Shown: positions 8,505-16,895 of the stretch, piece by piece | Position numbering within the stretch: the stretch's first letter is position 1 | Layout: every line of letters begins with the position of its first letter | NCBI RefSeq assembly: GCF_000378825.1 | Contig: NZ_KB900388.1 | Location: 1,363,947-1,427,946, forward strand | Direction: 5' to 3' | DNA: 64,000 nt | Origin: Salinispora vitiensis | GTDB lineage: Bacteria > Actinomycetota > Actinomycetes > Mycobacteriales > Micromonosporaceae | The notes under the pieces: model-generated | The model's database searches: none | The model's input: only the letters and a program-made list of their open reading frames with translations | What the model was told of the DNA's origin: nothing | Position numbers and translations under genes: made by a program

Positions 8505-9226
8505 CTATGACCACATACCCCGACGGAACCGGTGGCCACTACGGGGCGCCGGACTCACGAGGCCGCAGTCATACGCGGTAATCACAAGTTGCACCCGGTC
8601 CCGAGCGCCAAGTTTGCTCAGCAGATGCGACACGTGCGACTTGACAGTCTTGACGGCGATGGTGAGATGCCGGGCAATCTCGTCGTTAGACAGCCCCTGC
8701 CCGATGAGGCCCAGCACCTCCACCTCCCGGGACGTCAGCTGTTCGAGCCGGGACCGCACTTGGCCGGCGGGGCCGTGGGCCGAACGCCAACGTAGTGCTC
8801 GACCAGACGCGCCAGGATCGATGGAGCAAAGAGCGATTCGCCGTCACGCGTACGCCTGATTGCATCCAGTAGATCCTCGGGCCGGCTGTCCTTCAGCAAG
8901 AAGCCAGCTGCTCCGGCGCGGAGCGCATGAAAGACGTACTCGTCAAGGTCGAACATGCTCAGGACCAACACCCGGGTGTGCCCGAGCTCGGGTAGTCGGC
9001 AGATATCTCGCGTTGCGTCAATGCCGTCGAGCCGCGGCATCCTGACGTCCATCAACACGATGTCGGGGGCCAAGGTCTCGGCGGCGGCGATCGCCTCCAT
9101 CCCGTCGCCGGCTTCTCCAACCACAGTGAGATCGGGTTCGGCATCGATGATCATTGCGAGGCTCCGTCTGAGTAAGAGCTCGTCATCAACGACAACGACC
9201 CGTAGCGGTGGCGCTGACGCAGTCAT
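8505..9226 (-). pseudogene. NarL/FixJ-type response regulator split by a frameshift
   Basis: The minus strand encodes a receiver domain from the ATG at 9226 (VVVVDDELLLRRSLAMIIDA, phospho-acceptor Asp in DIVLMDVRMPRLDGIDA, conserved Lys in GFLLKDSRPED) that stops at 8735. A LuxR-type HTH (LTSREVEVLGLIGQGLSND, VKTVKSHVSHLLSKLG) follows in another frame, 8759 to 8505. The frames meet near 8757-8762; one extra G there would restore a normal protein of about 240 residues. It is either a real inactivating 1-bp deletion, a sequencing error, or two overlapping genes with the HTH starting at the GTG at 8759. The receiver start overlaps the kinase stop by four bases, so kinase and regulator were one operon. 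Confidence 0.85.
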
Positions 9227-10083
9227 ACCATCCCCTCGGGCAGGGTGACCGCCAAGCGAAACCCCGCGACTTCCCCACGCTCCTTCGCGCGCGGCCCTGC
9301 CGTCAGGGTTCCCCCCAGGCTGCTGACCCTCTCCCGCAGACCGACGAGACCAAGGCCGGCGCCGGGTCGGACGACCCAGGCTCGGCTCGGCCCTCCGTCG
9401 TCAACCGTCACGCACACCGCGGCTGGAGTCCGCTTCAAACCGATTTCTACAGTAGTTGATCCGCCGTATCGTGCGCTGTTGGCCAATCCTTCGCGAACGA
9501 CCCGACAGATCGCCACCTGGATGCCCGGCGACACCACGCCGAGATCCTCCTGGGCCAAGGTGACATCTAGACCAGCCCGCCGGCCGCCCTCAATGATCGC
9601 GGGTAGGGACGCCAGTGTCTCAGTCGGTTGACGGACGGGCAGGCTGTCAACCTCCCGAAGCGCATCCATCATTCGACGAAGCTCCACCGTCGCCGTCCTA
9701 CTGATGGCCTCCACATCCGCAATGGCCGTCAGCAACACCTGATCGTCCGGCTTGCGCCTATGCAGGTGAGCGGCGGCGGCTACTCGTACAGTGATCATGC
9801 CCAGGCCGTGGGAAACGATATCGTGCAGGTCCCGGGCCAGGTGCAGACGCTCGGCGAGTACTGCCTCCGCGACATCCCGACGCGCCATCGCCGATTCATG
9901 CTCACGCCGCTCGACCAGCAGGCGGACTATCGCCCAGGCGGAGATCGCCGCAAATATTGACAGCAGGACAGCCACGAACGGCCAGGTAAGTCCGAGCACG
10001 AGAACGGCCGCCAGCACGACAAGCAGCGTGCCGGGCGGCAGCAGCAGCCATGACCGTCGGAGGCGATACCAACTCTCGGTCAT
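9223..10083 (-). CDS. Sensor histidine kinase, HisKA_3/NarL-partner type
   Basis: A 286-residue kinase. Two hydrophobic segments (about residues 12-50, LLLPPGTLLVVLAAVLVLGL and onward) anchor it, followed by a short coiled linker and the dimerisation/phospho-acceptor motif LARDLHDIVSHGLGMITVRV. Its ATP-binding domain has the N-box REGLANSARYGG and the G-boxes DDGGPSR and GAGLGLVGLRERV. There is almost no extracellular domain, so it probably senses something in the membrane, perhaps the divergently encoded ABC permease. The ATG at 10083 is preferred because the longer frame upstream lacks family similarity. It is coupled by a four-base overlap to the frameshifted regulator. Confidence 0.85.
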   Translation of the reverse strand: MTESWYRLRRSWLLLPPGTLLVVLAAVLVLGLTWPFVAVLLSIFAAISAWAIVRLLVERREHESAMARRDVAEAVLAERLHLARDLHDIVSHGLGMITVRVAAAAHLHRRKPDDQVLLTAIADVEAISRTATVELRRMMDALREVDSLPVRQPTETLASLPAIIEGGRRAGLDVTLAQEDLGVVSPGIQVAICRVVREGLANSARYGGSTTVEIGLKRTPAAVCVTVDDGGPSRAWVVRPGAGLGLVGLRERVSSLGGTLTAGPRAKERGEVAGFRLAVTLPEGMV

Positions 10084-10281
10084 GCGGCGCAGCCTACCGT
10101 TCCGGGCCCGGTCCCCGCCCGTGCTCGACGGGCGAATGCGAGCCTTCCGGGTAGCGGATGTCGGACCATGGTCCGACGGACTCAGGGCCGAATTGCGTCC
10201 CTCCAGGCCGACCACGGCCCGATGCGCGCCGGCGAACACCTTGATTCAGTGGATTCGGCGAGCGTCACCGTGCTCGCCGTA

Positions 10282-12291
10282 ATGTCCATGGATCGCTCGG
10301 GAGGGTCGTTGTACAAGCGCGTGGTAGTCGCGGTCTCGGGTGCGCTGTTCTCCCTGATGGCTGTGGTGGCGGTGATAGTCACCGATCTACACGACCGCGA
10401 CTTTCCACAAGCCATAACTGCCCAGAGCAGGCTGGGCCTGGACTTCGGAGAGTCGCAGTTCAGCGACAGGGAGGCGTTTTCGGTACTGACGCAGTTGGAC
10501 GCCGACTTGAGCCTGGGCCTGCTACGGATCGCACCGGACCTGATCGGTGACGGTGACGGTGACGGTGACAAGCAGATCTTCGTAGCACTCAACGACGGAA
10601 ATCTGCCCGCGACGTTTCACTCGTTCAGCGGCGCCGGCACGGCACGGATTGTCGACCGGGACCGGCTGGCTAACTCTTCACCGGACGGTTCGTACCTGGT
10701 CACCGGTTCTCTCTCGGGGCTGACAGAGTTAGAGAGCGGGCTGGCCGGCAAAGGCGTACGGGTGACGCGCAACGACGCCTCCGTGGTCGGCAGCCTCGGA
10801 TTCGTCATGCAGGAGGGCGGCTTCGCCGTACCCGTCCTGGCCGCCTTCGCCCTAATCGCGGCGCTGGCGCTGTTCTGGTTGTCGATGAAGGCGCACAGCC
10901 GCGCACTCAGGGTGCTCGCTGGATGCCCCACACTGCGCATTCAGGCACAGGATCTGGGCGGGTTTGCGGTCGCACTCCTCCTCCCAGCAGCCGCTGTCAC
11001 CATCGCTGCCACCAGCTACGTTGGCCTCGCTCGTGGTTGGCTCTACATCGACGTCTTCGTCAAGGTGCTGGCGGCCGTGGAGGGCACGGTCATCGCGGTA
11101 GCGCTGTTCGTTGCCCTAGTCATGTCGGCCTCCGCCTGGCCGAGCACGGCAATGCTGGCGACCCGGCAGCCCGCGGTGAAGAGCCTTCGTTTTGCGGCCG
11201 TGGTCCTCCAGGCACTGACCTTCCTACTGGTGGTGGGCACCGCCGACCCGGCCTGGTCGGCATATCGCAACTCCTCCGCTCAAGCCGCGGAGATGGCGCA
11301 GTGGAAGAACCTCGCGAACCAGGTCACGATACAGCTCGGGATGAGCGACGACGAAATGTCCAGCCTCGAACCGTTGATCGGCAACCTTGTTGAAGACGGC
11401 GAAAAGGCCGGAATGATCTCCTCCTCATACACCTTCCACAACGAGACATGGGGCAGCGGTTTCGGTGACTACTCAGCAGTTTCCTTCGTAAACCAGCAAT
11501 GGCTCGACCTGATGACCATCAACACACCGACAGGGGCGCTGACGCCGGTGCCGTACCAGGACGTGAGCGGCATGCTCTCCCGGGAGTTCACCGATACGTT
11601 CTCCCTGCTGTCGAGAGGGAAACGACCTGGCACGGAGGTCCTGTCGGGATTCGAATATCTACAGCCCGCCAGCGGATTCCGGTTACCAGTCGCCCAAGGC
11701 GGAGGTGGAGGTATCCACTTCTTGGGCAATGTTCTCGTCGCCATCGTGCCCTCCCTGCACCAAACCTTCAACGACCGAAATCTAACTTCCATGCTCTCGA
11801 CGAGAAACGTTCTGTTCACCGGCGTGGCGGCAACCCAGGATTTGCTGGAGCGCAACCGCCTCTCTGCCGGGGCACTGGTCGGCCAAGGGGTCGAGGGCGA
11901 CCTGAGTATCGTCTACGCCGCGGAGCAAGGGATCCTCCGAGCACAGTTCATGGGATATGTGGCCTGGCTGATGAACCTCGCGCTCGCCGCCCTGGCCATC
12001 GCCTTCACGGTTGCGACCCTGATCAGCGCGCTGATCACCGCCCTACTACACGCAAAGCGCGACTTTCCCTTGCGGCTGTCCGGCCGCTCGTGGGCGCAGA
12101 TCCTACAAAGCCGGGTGATGAGGGAGTCGCTGGCCGGATCGGCACTCATCGGTCTCGTCGCGCTGTCTCAGAGGCCGGACAACATCGCGGCACTGCTGGT
12201 AGCCGCGCTGTGCGGGATGCTTGTTGTGCCGCTGGGGCACGTGTGGGCCGCGAGTTGGTGCTTCTCCGGCGTCAGCAGGCGGCGAATCTGA
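10282..12291 (+). CDS. ABC transporter permease, FtsX/bacteriocin-associated type
   Basis: An integral membrane protein of about 669 residues. One N-terminal helix (VVVAVSGALFSLMAVVAVIV) and a large extracytoplasmic region are followed by a central bundle of about four helices (residues ~180-350), a second external domain, and three C-terminal helices. This layout resembles large permeases paired with LolD-like ATPases, including the bacteriocin-associated seven-helix family; I cannot separate these by eye. The start is uncertain: ATG codons at 10282 and 10288 have no good Shine-Dalgarno. A GGTGAC repeat encodes GDGDGDGD in the first external domain. Its stop overlaps the ATPase start, so the two form a transporter, divergent from the two-component genes. 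Confidence 0.75.
   Translation: MSMDRSGGSLYKRVVVAVSGALFSLMAVVAVIVTDLHDRDFPQAITAQSRLGLDFGESQFSDREAFSVLTQLDADLSLGLLRIAPDLIGDGDGDGDKQIFVALNDGNLPATFHSFSGAGTARIVDRDRLANSSPDGSYLVTGSLSGLTELESGLAGKGVRVTRNDASVVGSLGFVMQEGGFAVPVLAAFALIAALALFWLSMKAHSRALRVLAGCPTLRIQAQDLGGFAVALLLPAAAVTIAATSYVGLARGWLYIDVFVKVLAAVEGTVIAVALFVALVMSASAWPSTAMLATRQPAVKSLRFAAVVLQALTFLLVVGTADPAWSAYRNSSAQAAEMAQWKNLANQVTIQLGMSDDEMSSLEPLIGNLVEDGEKAGMISSSYTFHNETWGSGFGDYSAVSFVNQQWLDLMTINTPTGALTPVPYQDVSGMLSREFTDTFSLLSRGKRPGTEVLSGFEYLQPASGFRLPVAQGGGGGIHFLGNVLVAIVPSLHQTFNDRNLTSMLSTRNVLFTGVAATQDLLERNRLSAGALVGQGVEGDLSIVYAAEQGILRAQFMGYVAWLMNLALAALAIAFTVATLISALITALLHAKRDFPLRLSGRSWAQILQSRVMRESLAGSALIGLVALSQRPDNIAALLVAALCGMLVVPLGHVWAASWCFSGVSRRRI
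10546..10569 (+). repeat. Four tandem GGTGAC hexamers inside the permease gene
   Basis: Four exact copies of GGTGAC encode an alternating Gly-Asp run in the first external domain of the permease. Hexamer number changes would stay in frame; the acidic loop could vary in length or bind cations. Confidence 0.9.
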
Positions 12292-12947
12292 TGGGAACTC
12301 CGATGCAAATTGAAACCCAAGGTGTCTCCGTGGTGATAGGTGGACGTTCGGTACTCAATAATGAGTCCGTGCGCTGCACGCCCGCGACGATGACCGCCCT
12401 CGTGGGTCCGAGCGGGTCAGGAAAAACTACTCTGCTGCACTGCCTCGGGCTGCTACTCCCGGTCAGCCAGGGCCAAATTTTAATCAATGGCAAAGAGGTC
12501 ACAAAGTGCGGTTCGGCGGCGCGGCGTCGATTCTGGCGGGACCACGCAGCATTCGTACTGCAAGACTACGGCATCATGGAATCAGAATCTGTTGCCTTCA
12601 ACGTAACGATGCAGTCGAGCCCGCTGGGCAAGCGAACCTCCGAGCGGCTGGCGCAGATTCTCGATCGGATTGGGCTGGCCGACCGGCCGGAGGAGGCGGC
12701 CAGCCACCTTAGTGGCGGCGAAAAGCAACGACTCGCCATAGCTCGGGCCATCTACAAACGAGCCGCAGTAGTATTCGTCGATGAACCCACTGCCTCGCTG
12801 GACGCCATAAACCGACGGAAGGTCATCGATTTGTTAACGGATTTTGCCACCAACGGCTGCACAGTCGTCGCGTCCACACACGACCCGGAAATGATCGAAG
12901 CATGCGACAAGCATCACGAAATTGGGAGCGGACCGGCTGTCGCGTAA
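12291..12947 (+). CDS. ABC transporter ATP-binding protein, LolD/SalX type
   Basis: A 218-residue ATPase with Walker A GPSGSGKTT, Q-loop VLQDYGIM, signature LSGGEKQRLAIARAI, Walker B VVFVDEPTASLD and switch His in ASTHDPEM. The ATG at 12291 shares one base with the permease stop (TGATG), and an alternative ATG lies at 12303. With the permease it probably forms an exporter or a peptide-sensing/resistance transporter regulated by the adjacent two-component pair. Codon use here is less GC-rich than in the sterol genes on either side, hinting at separate acquisition. Confidence 0.9.
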   Translation: MGTPMQIETQGVSVVIGGRSVLNNESVRCTPATMTALVGPSGSGKTTLLHCLGLLLPVSQGQILINGKEVTKCGSAARRRFWRDHAAFVLQDYGIMESESVAFNVTMQSSPLGKRTSERLAQILDRIGLADRPEEAASHLSGGEKQRLAIARAIYKRAAVVFVDEPTASLDAINRRKVIDLLTDFATNGCTVVASTHDPEMIEACDKHHEIGSGPAVA

Positions 12948-13220
12948 CCCTACCGCCAGGCCATGCGGCTTCTCACCCTCATGACCGCCACCACCAATAC
13001 CGGCGCTGCCGTACCCATAGCCGGCCAAACCCTCGCTGAGCGCGTCGCGCAGGCGCTCGGCGACGGCCCGACGACTCGTCAGCTGGCGGGCCGGGCGGCT
13101 GTTCGCCGATGTATGCCGGGGTTGAGTCCAACGCGGTCTCCCACGCACCGTGGGACACCATGGCTGCGATGGGCACGGTCCGGGACTTCGTCGCGCAGCA
13201 CCTGGACGGCGCCACCGGCC

Positions 13221-13377
13221 GACCTCAGGCTGATCCCACTCACCGCGGTCGAGATCAAGAAGCTCTTCAATCTGGCCACCGAGTCTGGCGATCCACCAGC
13301 CACTACCTGCACTGGTCAAGGTAGCGCCGCCAGCACCAAGCCCGCGCCCGCTGGTACCACCACCGAGCCCGACTCAC
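13221..13377 (+). pseudogene. Degenerate 3' tail of a transposase
   Basis: Three-frame reading shows RLIPLTAVEIKKLFNLA in one frame, then HYLHWSR in a second, then a stretch equivalent to QHQARARWYHH in the third. Together these resemble the C-terminal end of common actinobacterial DDE transposases, which end in RLIPLT...HWSRWRRRHQARA. At least two frameshifts and the absence of the catalytic part show it is dead. No inverted repeats were found. The rest of the stretch from 12948 to 13692 holds no gene I can support; its proline- and arginine-rich frames are compositional. Confidence 0.6.
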
Positions 13378-13692
13378 ATGATCAAGTCACGAAGTACGAC
13401 TGCCCTGGTAATGGCTGCCGGAGCACGGTGCGTGCTGCGTGCTGCCAACTCCCCCGCGCCAATCCCACAGCAGAGGCTGGGTAGACCTCGTCGTAGAGGC
13501 GAACCCCGGCGTCGGTCTCCCCGGTGGGGCAGCTCGACAGTCAGCAGCACGCCACCACCACCGCCGCCGTCGCCACCGCCGCCCGAACAGGTGACGCTCC
13601 GGGCGTGGCCCCCGGCGGTTTGCCGATTCCGGTTGCCGGCCCGCAAGCGGTGTTCGACACTTTCCTCACGTATCCGATTTGAGGGGTTTGAC

Positions 13693-13953
13693 ATGGCTAG
13701 GTGTGATGTCTGCGGTAACGACTACAAGATGCCATTTCAGGTGCACATGGCGAACGGCGACGTGCACACCTTCGACAGCCTCGAGTGCGCGAACCACAAG
13801 CTCGCCATGAACTGCGAGCACTGCCAGGTCCGGATCGTGGGCCATGGCATCGAGGTCTCTGGCCGCTTCTACTGCGGCACCCACTGCGCCCGAACCGAGG
13901 AAGGGTCCCTGGCCGCCGACCTGCGCGGCACGTTGACTGCCCAGCCGGTCTGA
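13693..13953 (+). CDS. Small Cys/His-rich putative zinc-binding protein
   Basis: This 86-residue protein opens MARCDVCGNDYKMPFQV and contains further Cys/His pairs: LECANHKLAMNCEHC, IVGHGIEV and FYCGTHCART. Eight Cys and several His arranged as CxxC/CxxH pairs suggest one or two structural zinc sites; small actinobacterial proteins of this kind are sometimes labelled prokaryotic metallothionein-like. The ATG at 13693 follows GAGGGG. The long proline-rich frame upstream is low complexity and is not included. It stands alone between the transposase scar and the exporter; function unknown. Confidence 0.75.
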   Translation: MARCDVCGNDYKMPFQVHMANGDVHTFDSLECANHKLAMNCEHCQVRIVGHGIEVSGRFYCGTHCARTEEGSLAADLRGTLTAQPV

Positions 13954-14202
13954 GTGGGGCGGAAGGGGGCGGCAGTGCCTCAGTAGCGAATCCGCCTGTG
14001 CCGCCGCCCCCACCACCGCCGACAACCACGACTGCCAATCTGCCCACCGACCTCGCCGGCTGGCGAACTCTGCGTCCGTGTCGGCCGTGCAGCGGGACAC
14101 CGCTATCCGGTAACCCCGGTCGGCCCGGTCGATCTTGAAACCGGTGACTGGAGTCCGCCGGCATGCTCGGACAAGCTGCTGCCACGAAACCAGGCGGTAA
14201 GG

Positions 14203-15642
14203 ATGTCACGGTGGGAAGCGCCGGTAGGGATCGCGCACACCCGACCCTGGCGAGTCCTCAACATCGCGCTGGTCGTCTCGTTCATCAGCTGGATCGACAT
14301 CGGCGCCATCACCGTGATGTTGCCCTCCATCGACGAGGCGCTCGACACCGACGACAACGTTCTCCAGTGGGTCGTCTCCGGCTACTCACTGATGTTCGCG
14401 CTCGCCCTCGTCCCCGCTGGGAGACTCGGCGACGCCAAAGGCCGCCGTCAGGCCATGCTCATCGGCCTGGCCATGTTCGTCGGAGCCAGCACGTTGGCAG
14501 GACTGGCCAACTCCGGCACGGTGCTGGTGATCGCCCGGCTCCTCCAGGGCGCGGCGGCGGGCGTCCTCGCACCCCAGATCACCGCCCTCGTGGAGCGACT
14601 GTTCCGCCCCAGAGAGCGCGGACGCCCCTTCGGCGCGGTCGGTGCCACCTCCAACGCGGCCACCGCCATCGGACCACTGATTGGCGGCCTGGTCATCGCC
14701 GAGGGCGGAGCGGACCACGGCTGGCGGCTCGTCTTTCTGATCAACGTCCCGATCGGGATCCTGGCGGCGATACTCATCTGGCGCTTCTTTCCGAAGAAAC
14801 CGCTTCGTCGTCAGGCCGATCATCGCCACGACCTGGTCGGGACGCTGCTGCTCGCCCTCGGGATCATGTTGGTGATCCTGCCCGCGCTGCAGTGGCAACA
14901 GTGGATGGGGTGGTTACCGTGGCTGTTGGTGCCAGCCGGGATCGGTGTCCTCGTCGTCTTCCGATCCTGGGAAACCTCCACCATCCGGCGCCACCCGCCG
15001 GTCTTTGACTTTCGCCTGTTCACCCACCGGCCGTACCGCCTGGGGCTGCTGCTCGGATTCCTCTTCTACGCCGGTTTCATCTCCCTACCCCTGATCTTCA
15101 GCTTCCACCTGCAGTACGGGCTCGGCACCAGTCCACTGAACACCGGCCTGACGCTCGCACCGCTCGCGGTGGGCTCCACCCTCGGCGCCGTGCTCGGCGG
15201 ACGCTACGTCGGCCGGCTTGGCCGCGCCCTGCTGGTCCTCGGACTCATCATCGTCCTGGCGAGCCTCGCCATCATGACCGCTCTCACCGGCTTGCAGGGG
15301 GGCGCCTTCTCGGCCGCGACGGTGTTCCCGCTCTTCCTCGCCGGAGTCGGCAGCGGCCTCGTCATCACACCGAACAACACCCTGGCGCTGGCCCAGGTAC
15401 CCAAGCCCGACGCCGGCAGCGCCGCCGGCATGTATCGCACGACGCGACAAATGGGGGCCGCGGTGGGGCTGGCGATGATCACCGCGACCCTGCTCGCGGC
15501 CGTGGACGCCAACGACGGACGCTGGTCGACCGCGCTTCGGTACGCGCTCGCCGTGGAGATCGGCATCATCGTCGCCGCCCTCCTCATCTGCCTCGTCGAC
15601 ATCGTCGGCGACCGCCGCGACGAACGGAAGCGCGCAGCCTAG
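14203..15642 (+). CDS. DHA2-family (EmrB/QacA) multidrug exporter
   Basis: A 479-residue major facilitator protein with about 14 membrane helices. The cytoplasmic loop motif GRLGDAKGRRQAM (motif A) lies between helices 2 and 3, GRLLQGAAAGVLAPQIT-like motif B/C residues follow, and a second DHA2 half comes after a basic loop near residue 200. Proton-coupled export of drugs or a small metabolite is the expected role. The ATG follows GGTAAGG at short spacing. No TetR-type regulator lies beside it. It converges on the DUF3068 gene with about 50 bases between them and no obvious terminator hairpin. Confidence 0.88.
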   Translation: MSRWEAPVGIAHTRPWRVLNIALVVSFISWIDIGAITVMLPSIDEALDTDDNVLQWVVSGYSLMFALALVPAGRLGDAKGRRQAMLIGLAMFVGASTLAGLANSGTVLVIARLLQGAAAGVLAPQITALVERLFRPRERGRPFGAVGATSNAATAIGPLIGGLVIAEGGADHGWRLVFLINVPIGILAAILIWRFFPKKPLRRQADHRHDLVGTLLLALGIMLVILPALQWQQWMGWLPWLLVPAGIGVLVVFRSWETSTIRRHPPVFDFRLFTHRPYRLGLLLGFLFYAGFISLPLIFSFHLQYGLGTSPLNTGLTLAPLAVGSTLGAVLGGRYVGRLGRALLVLGLIIVLASLAIMTALTGLQGGAFSAATVFPLFLAGVGSGLVITPNNTLALAQVPKPDAGSAAGMYRTTRQMGAAVGLAMITATLLAAVDANDGRWSTALRYALAVEIGIIVAALLICLVDIVGDRRDERKRAA

Positions 15643-15694
15643 ACCAACCGGTGGCGCAGAACGTGGAGCTTGTTCGGTTGCTGCCGTCGCGACC

Positions 15695-16726
15695 TCAGGA
15701 GTCCGCCTGGGCGGCGGTTGCGGGTCCCGGCCCCCGGGACCGCCCCAGACGCACGAGCACGAACCCGGCCCCGGCGGCGAGGAACCCCACCACCAGGATG
15801 CCGATCGGCAGGTAGCGACCGAACAGCAGCAACTGCGCCCGACCATCTCTGGACTGTTCGATCACCGCGTCGGCGGTGGCGTCGTCGTACTGGAAGGTGG
15901 CGCTGAAGATGACCACCGGCGGCCCGACGTCTGGGACCAGCTCGTGGTGCTGCTGGTCGCGGTAGCCCAGAATGCCACCGGTCATCGGCTCCACCCAGAG
16001 CGTGCGAGAGGCGCGGTAGCTCATCGTTGCGGTTGTCGCCTCCGGTGCCAGGAAGCCAAGCAGCTGGGCGACCGTCTCCTCGTCCATGTCGAGGCCCCGC
16101 TGCGGGATGGTCTGCTCGAAGCGGTACGTCTCCAGGCCAGCAACCTCCTCCGCACCCTGGTACAGCATCGGCAACGACTGCTGCAGGGTGCTGTCGAAGT
16201 ACTGGTAGGTCTGCTTCTTCGTATCGAAGGGGAACAGGTACAGCTGCCCGGTGTACGCGATGTTCCCCGCTTTACACCCGGTGGCACCCAGTTCCTCGGC
16301 CGCTACGTCGTTGTAGCACTGGCCCTTCCACTCGGCGGCGGCGCCGGACACCCGGTCGAGGGCGATACGGCTCTCGGACCGCTCGACCGGTAGGTCACGA
16401 TCGACCCAGTCGGTCGCTTGATACACGTTCCAGATTAGGGTTTCGCCCGCGAGGCTTCCGGTGAGCTCTGCAGCGGTCTCGTTATCTGGTTTGATGCCGG
16501 TGGCCGAACGCAGAGTGCCGGTCTCGACGGTCACCGCGGGGTCACCGTTGGACAGCGTCCGGGCGCTGACGAAGGTGGCTGATGGCGCGACCACCACGAT
16601 GTCTGGTGGCGTCACATCGTATGGCACCTGCTTGAGCGCCGGCACGATCAGCCATACCAGGCCCACGGCTGCGACAACACAGAGTAGCCCCAGACCGAAA
16701 AGAGCCGCGCCGATTTTCTGTCGCAT
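15695..16726 (-). CDS. DUF3068 (PorA-family) membrane protein, KstR-boxed
   Basis: A 343-residue protein with one N-terminal helix (KIGAALFGLGLLCVVAAVGL), a large exported domain of about 270 residues and one C-terminal helix (LPIGILVVGFLAAGAGFVLV) before a short basic tail. The order and segments such as DRDLPVERSESRIALDRVSG and FDTKKQTYQYFD fit DUF3068, a family also called porin PorA-like in actinobacteria. The ATG at 16726 follows GGGAGG. A perfect KstR box sits 18 bases upstream, so the gene belongs to the sterol regulon despite having no known enzyme role; involvement in sterol passage or envelope adaptation is inference. Confidence 0.8.
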   Translation of the reverse strand: MRQKIGAALFGLGLLCVVAAVGLVWLIVPALKQVPYDVTPPDIVVVAPSATFVSARTLSNGDPAVTVETGTLRSATGIKPDNETAAELTGSLAGETLIWNVYQATDWVDRDLPVERSESRIALDRVSGAAAEWKGQCYNDVAAEELGATGCKAGNIAYTGQLYLFPFDTKKQTYQYFDSTLQQSLPMLYQGAEEVAGLETYRFEQTIPQRGLDMDEETVAQLLGFLAPEATTATMSYRASRTLWVEPMTGGILGYRDQQHHELVPDVGPPVVIFSATFQYDDATADAVIEQSRDGRAQLLLFGRYLPIGILVVGFLAAGAGFVLVRLGRSRGPGPATAAQADS

Positions 16727-16744
16727 CAGCACACCCTCCCTAGG

Positions 16745-16758
16745 TGAAACTTGTTCTA
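16745..16758. promoter_or_regulatory. KstR operator of the DUF3068 gene
   Basis: TGAAACTTGTTCTA is a full match to TnnAACnnGTTnnA, 18 bases upstream of the DUF3068 ATG and 97 bases from the KstR2 box of fadD3, so the divergent region carries both sterol operators. Confidence 0.85.
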
Positions 16759-16855
16759 AATCTACTGCCACTTACCCAGCAAGGAAACCCCTTGGCAACA
16801 CGTCTTTCGCCGTACCGTCATCCACTGGCGCCAATGCCCACCCCCGCGTAGGCTG

Positions 16856-16869
16856 ACCAAGCACTTGCT
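16856..16869. promoter_or_regulatory. KstR2 operator of fadD3
   Basis: ACCAAGCACTTGCT is a full match to AnCAAGnnCTTGnT, the operator of KstR2, which controls the CD-ring (HIP) branch. It ends 26 bases before the fadD3 ATG. It is the only KstR2 site found in the window. Confidence 0.88.
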
Positions 16870-16895
16870 TGGCCACATCGTGCCGGGAGGTCCCG

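Noticed and set aside
13378..13692. Proline-rich N-terminal extension of the small Cys-rich protein
   Set aside because: Low-complexity polyproline/arginine sequence without a signal peptide; the internal ATG at 13693 has a GAGGGG and starts the conserved part.
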